A DNA stretch of 6,521 nt from Nitrospina sp. (GTDB taxonomy: Bacteria; Nitrospinota; Nitrospinia; Nitrospinales; Nitrospinaceae): positions 1 to 6,521 of the forward strand of contig SMVT01000016.1 in assembly GCA_004357365.1 (NCBI GenBank). Direction: 5' to 3'. How positions within the stretch are numbered: position 1 is the stretch's first letter; each line of letters begins with the position of its first letter. The notes under the pieces are model-generated. The model had not been told where the DNA came from. It worked only from the letters and a program-made list of their open reading frames with translations, and did no database searches. Both the position numbers and the translations under genes were made by a program. Of this stretch, positions 5,689-6,521 are shown piece after piece.

Positions 5689-6521
5689 AGTGACGGGCAA
5701 CACCTTGATCGACAACGCCACCCTCGCGCCCATCCTGGAGGTGGGCGATGGGCTGGAAATGACGCTCGGCATCCTCCAACTCATCGCACAGGAAATCACC
5801 TCACTGTACGCCATGAAAGGGTACGTCCTGACCCGCACCTATGTTCCCGAGCAGGAAATCGTGAACGGTAAGGTGACCCTCCAAGTGGTGGAGGGCAGAC
5901 TCGGCCAGATTGAAGTGAACGGCACCCGGCGGTTTGATCAGAAGTCCATCAAGGCGCGGTTACTGCCGCTGCAGAAAGACCCGGCACTCAAGGAAAGCAC
6001 CCTGGAAAAACATCTGCTGGAATTGAATGACATCCTGGGTTTGAAGGTGAAAGCAGTGCTCAAACCGGGAGAGGCGTTCGGCACCTCGGATTTGACGTTG
6101 AACGTGGAAGAATCCCGTCCCTGGCAGATCGCCTTCGATGCCGACAACTTCGGCTCGCGGTTTACCGGCGAACAACGCTACGGGTTTACGGGAAAAGCCG
6201 GGAGTCTGCTGATTTTGGGCGACCGGTTGGCCGTGCGCGGGGTCAAGTCCAATGAAGATCAGAATTTCATCAATCCGTCTTATGCGTTCCCGGTCGGTCC
6301 CTACGGCACCATCGTCACCCTGTCGTACCTGTTCGCCGAATTCAACCTGGGCGGGAACCTGGCGGCGCTGAACGCCGGCGGCGAATCGAACAGTTTTATG
6401 GTGGACGTCAGCCAGTCCTTGTACCGGACCCGCAGGGCCGAATTTCACCTGAGCCTGGGCGGGGAAATTCGCAATTTTAAAAACGATTTGGCGGGCTCCC
6501 CCTCCAGCGACGACAAACTGC
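5654..6521 (+). CDS. TpsB/ShlB-family outer-membrane transporter, body, 3' end beyond window
   Basis: Outer-membrane pore of two-partner secretion (type Vb; ShlB/FhaC/HecB family), which exports a large TpsA partner protein. The visible 289 residues show a POTRA_2-type domain (about 5-83, VKEIKVTGNTLID to VVEGRLG), a second POTRA (about 84-153, IEVNGTRRFD to LTLNVEE), and the start of the ShlB-type beta barrel with DNFGSRFTGEQRYGF and alternating strands to the right edge. Family members are about 550-600 residues, so roughly half is missing. In this frame a TGA lies at 5642, so the start given is only the first possible one, a GTG at 5654 without a ribosome binding site. A transporter needs a signal peptide, which is found in the +1-offset frame from 5419, so the real gene most likely runs 5419 to past 6521 with one base too many at CCCC 5662-5665. 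A Bam/Omp85 role is less likely because the POTRA and barrel start resemble TpsB. No TpsA gene is in view. Confidence 0.8.
   Translation, partial: MRFPKFIVKEIKVTGNTLIDNATLAPILEVGDGLEMTLGILQLIAQEITSLYAMKGYVLTRTYVPEQEIVNGKVTLQVVEGRLGQIEVNGTRRFDQKSIKARLLPLQKDPALKESTLEKHLLELNDILGLKVKAVLKPGEAFGTSDLTLNVEESRPWQIAFDADNFGSRFTGEQRYGFTGKAGSLLILGDRLAVRGVKSNEDQNFINPSYAFPVGPYGTIVTLSYLFAEFNLGGNLAALNAGGESNSFMVDVSQSLYRTRRAEFHLSLGGEIRNFKNDLAGSPSSDDKL

Overview
The window carries most of a SUF iron-sulfur cluster assembly operon (sufC-sufD-sufS-sufU, 109-4019), then a radical SAM gene of the AmmeMemoRadiSam type (amrS, 4123-5205), then the start of a two-partner-secretion outer-membrane transporter gene (TpsB/ShlB family, 5419 to the right edge), which is split by a one-base frameshift as given. 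All genes lie on the + strand. The coding DNA is moderately GC-rich. The transporter implies a Gram-negative cell with an outer membrane. A SufU-type scaffold in a Gram-negative SUF operon suggests a lineage such as Nitrospinota, Nitrospirota or a deltaproteobacterial relative. That placement is a guess from gene style, with low confidence.

Region by region: bases 1-108 hold no gene but contain two inverted repeats, a C-tract/G-tract hairpin and a REP-like palindrome followed by six Ts. sufC (SUF ATPase), sufD (scaffold partner) and sufS (cysteine desulfurase) are tightly packed, with gaps of 10 and 1 bases. A 120-base spacer then carries a plausible sigma70 promoter and a hairpin that reaches the sufU ribosome binding site. 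sufU encodes a zinc-type sulfur acceptor. After a 103-base gap comes amrS with a strong ribosome binding site. A 213-base spacer (5206-5418) follows, with nested inverted repeats, a near-consensus promoter (TTGGCA-N18-TATAAT) and an imperfect palindrome centred on the -10 box. The transporter gene then starts with a signal peptide at 5419, shifts frame at a CCCC run (5662-5665), and continues through two POTRA domains into the beta barrel.

How the genes work together: SufS takes sulfur from cysteine and hands it to SufU, which delivers it to the SufB-SufC-SufD scaffold, where SufC hydrolyses ATP. SufB is not in the window; it may lie just left of base 1 or elsewhere. AmrS needs a [4Fe-4S] cluster and is thus a possible client of this machinery, but its usual partners AmrA and AmrB are not seen here. 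The transporter is probably a separate transcription unit, and its secreted partner (TpsA) is also not visible.

I found no clear sign of a wholly new system. The points most worth checking are the transporter frameshift, the palindrome over its promoter, the separate control region of sufU, and the residue changes in SufS.
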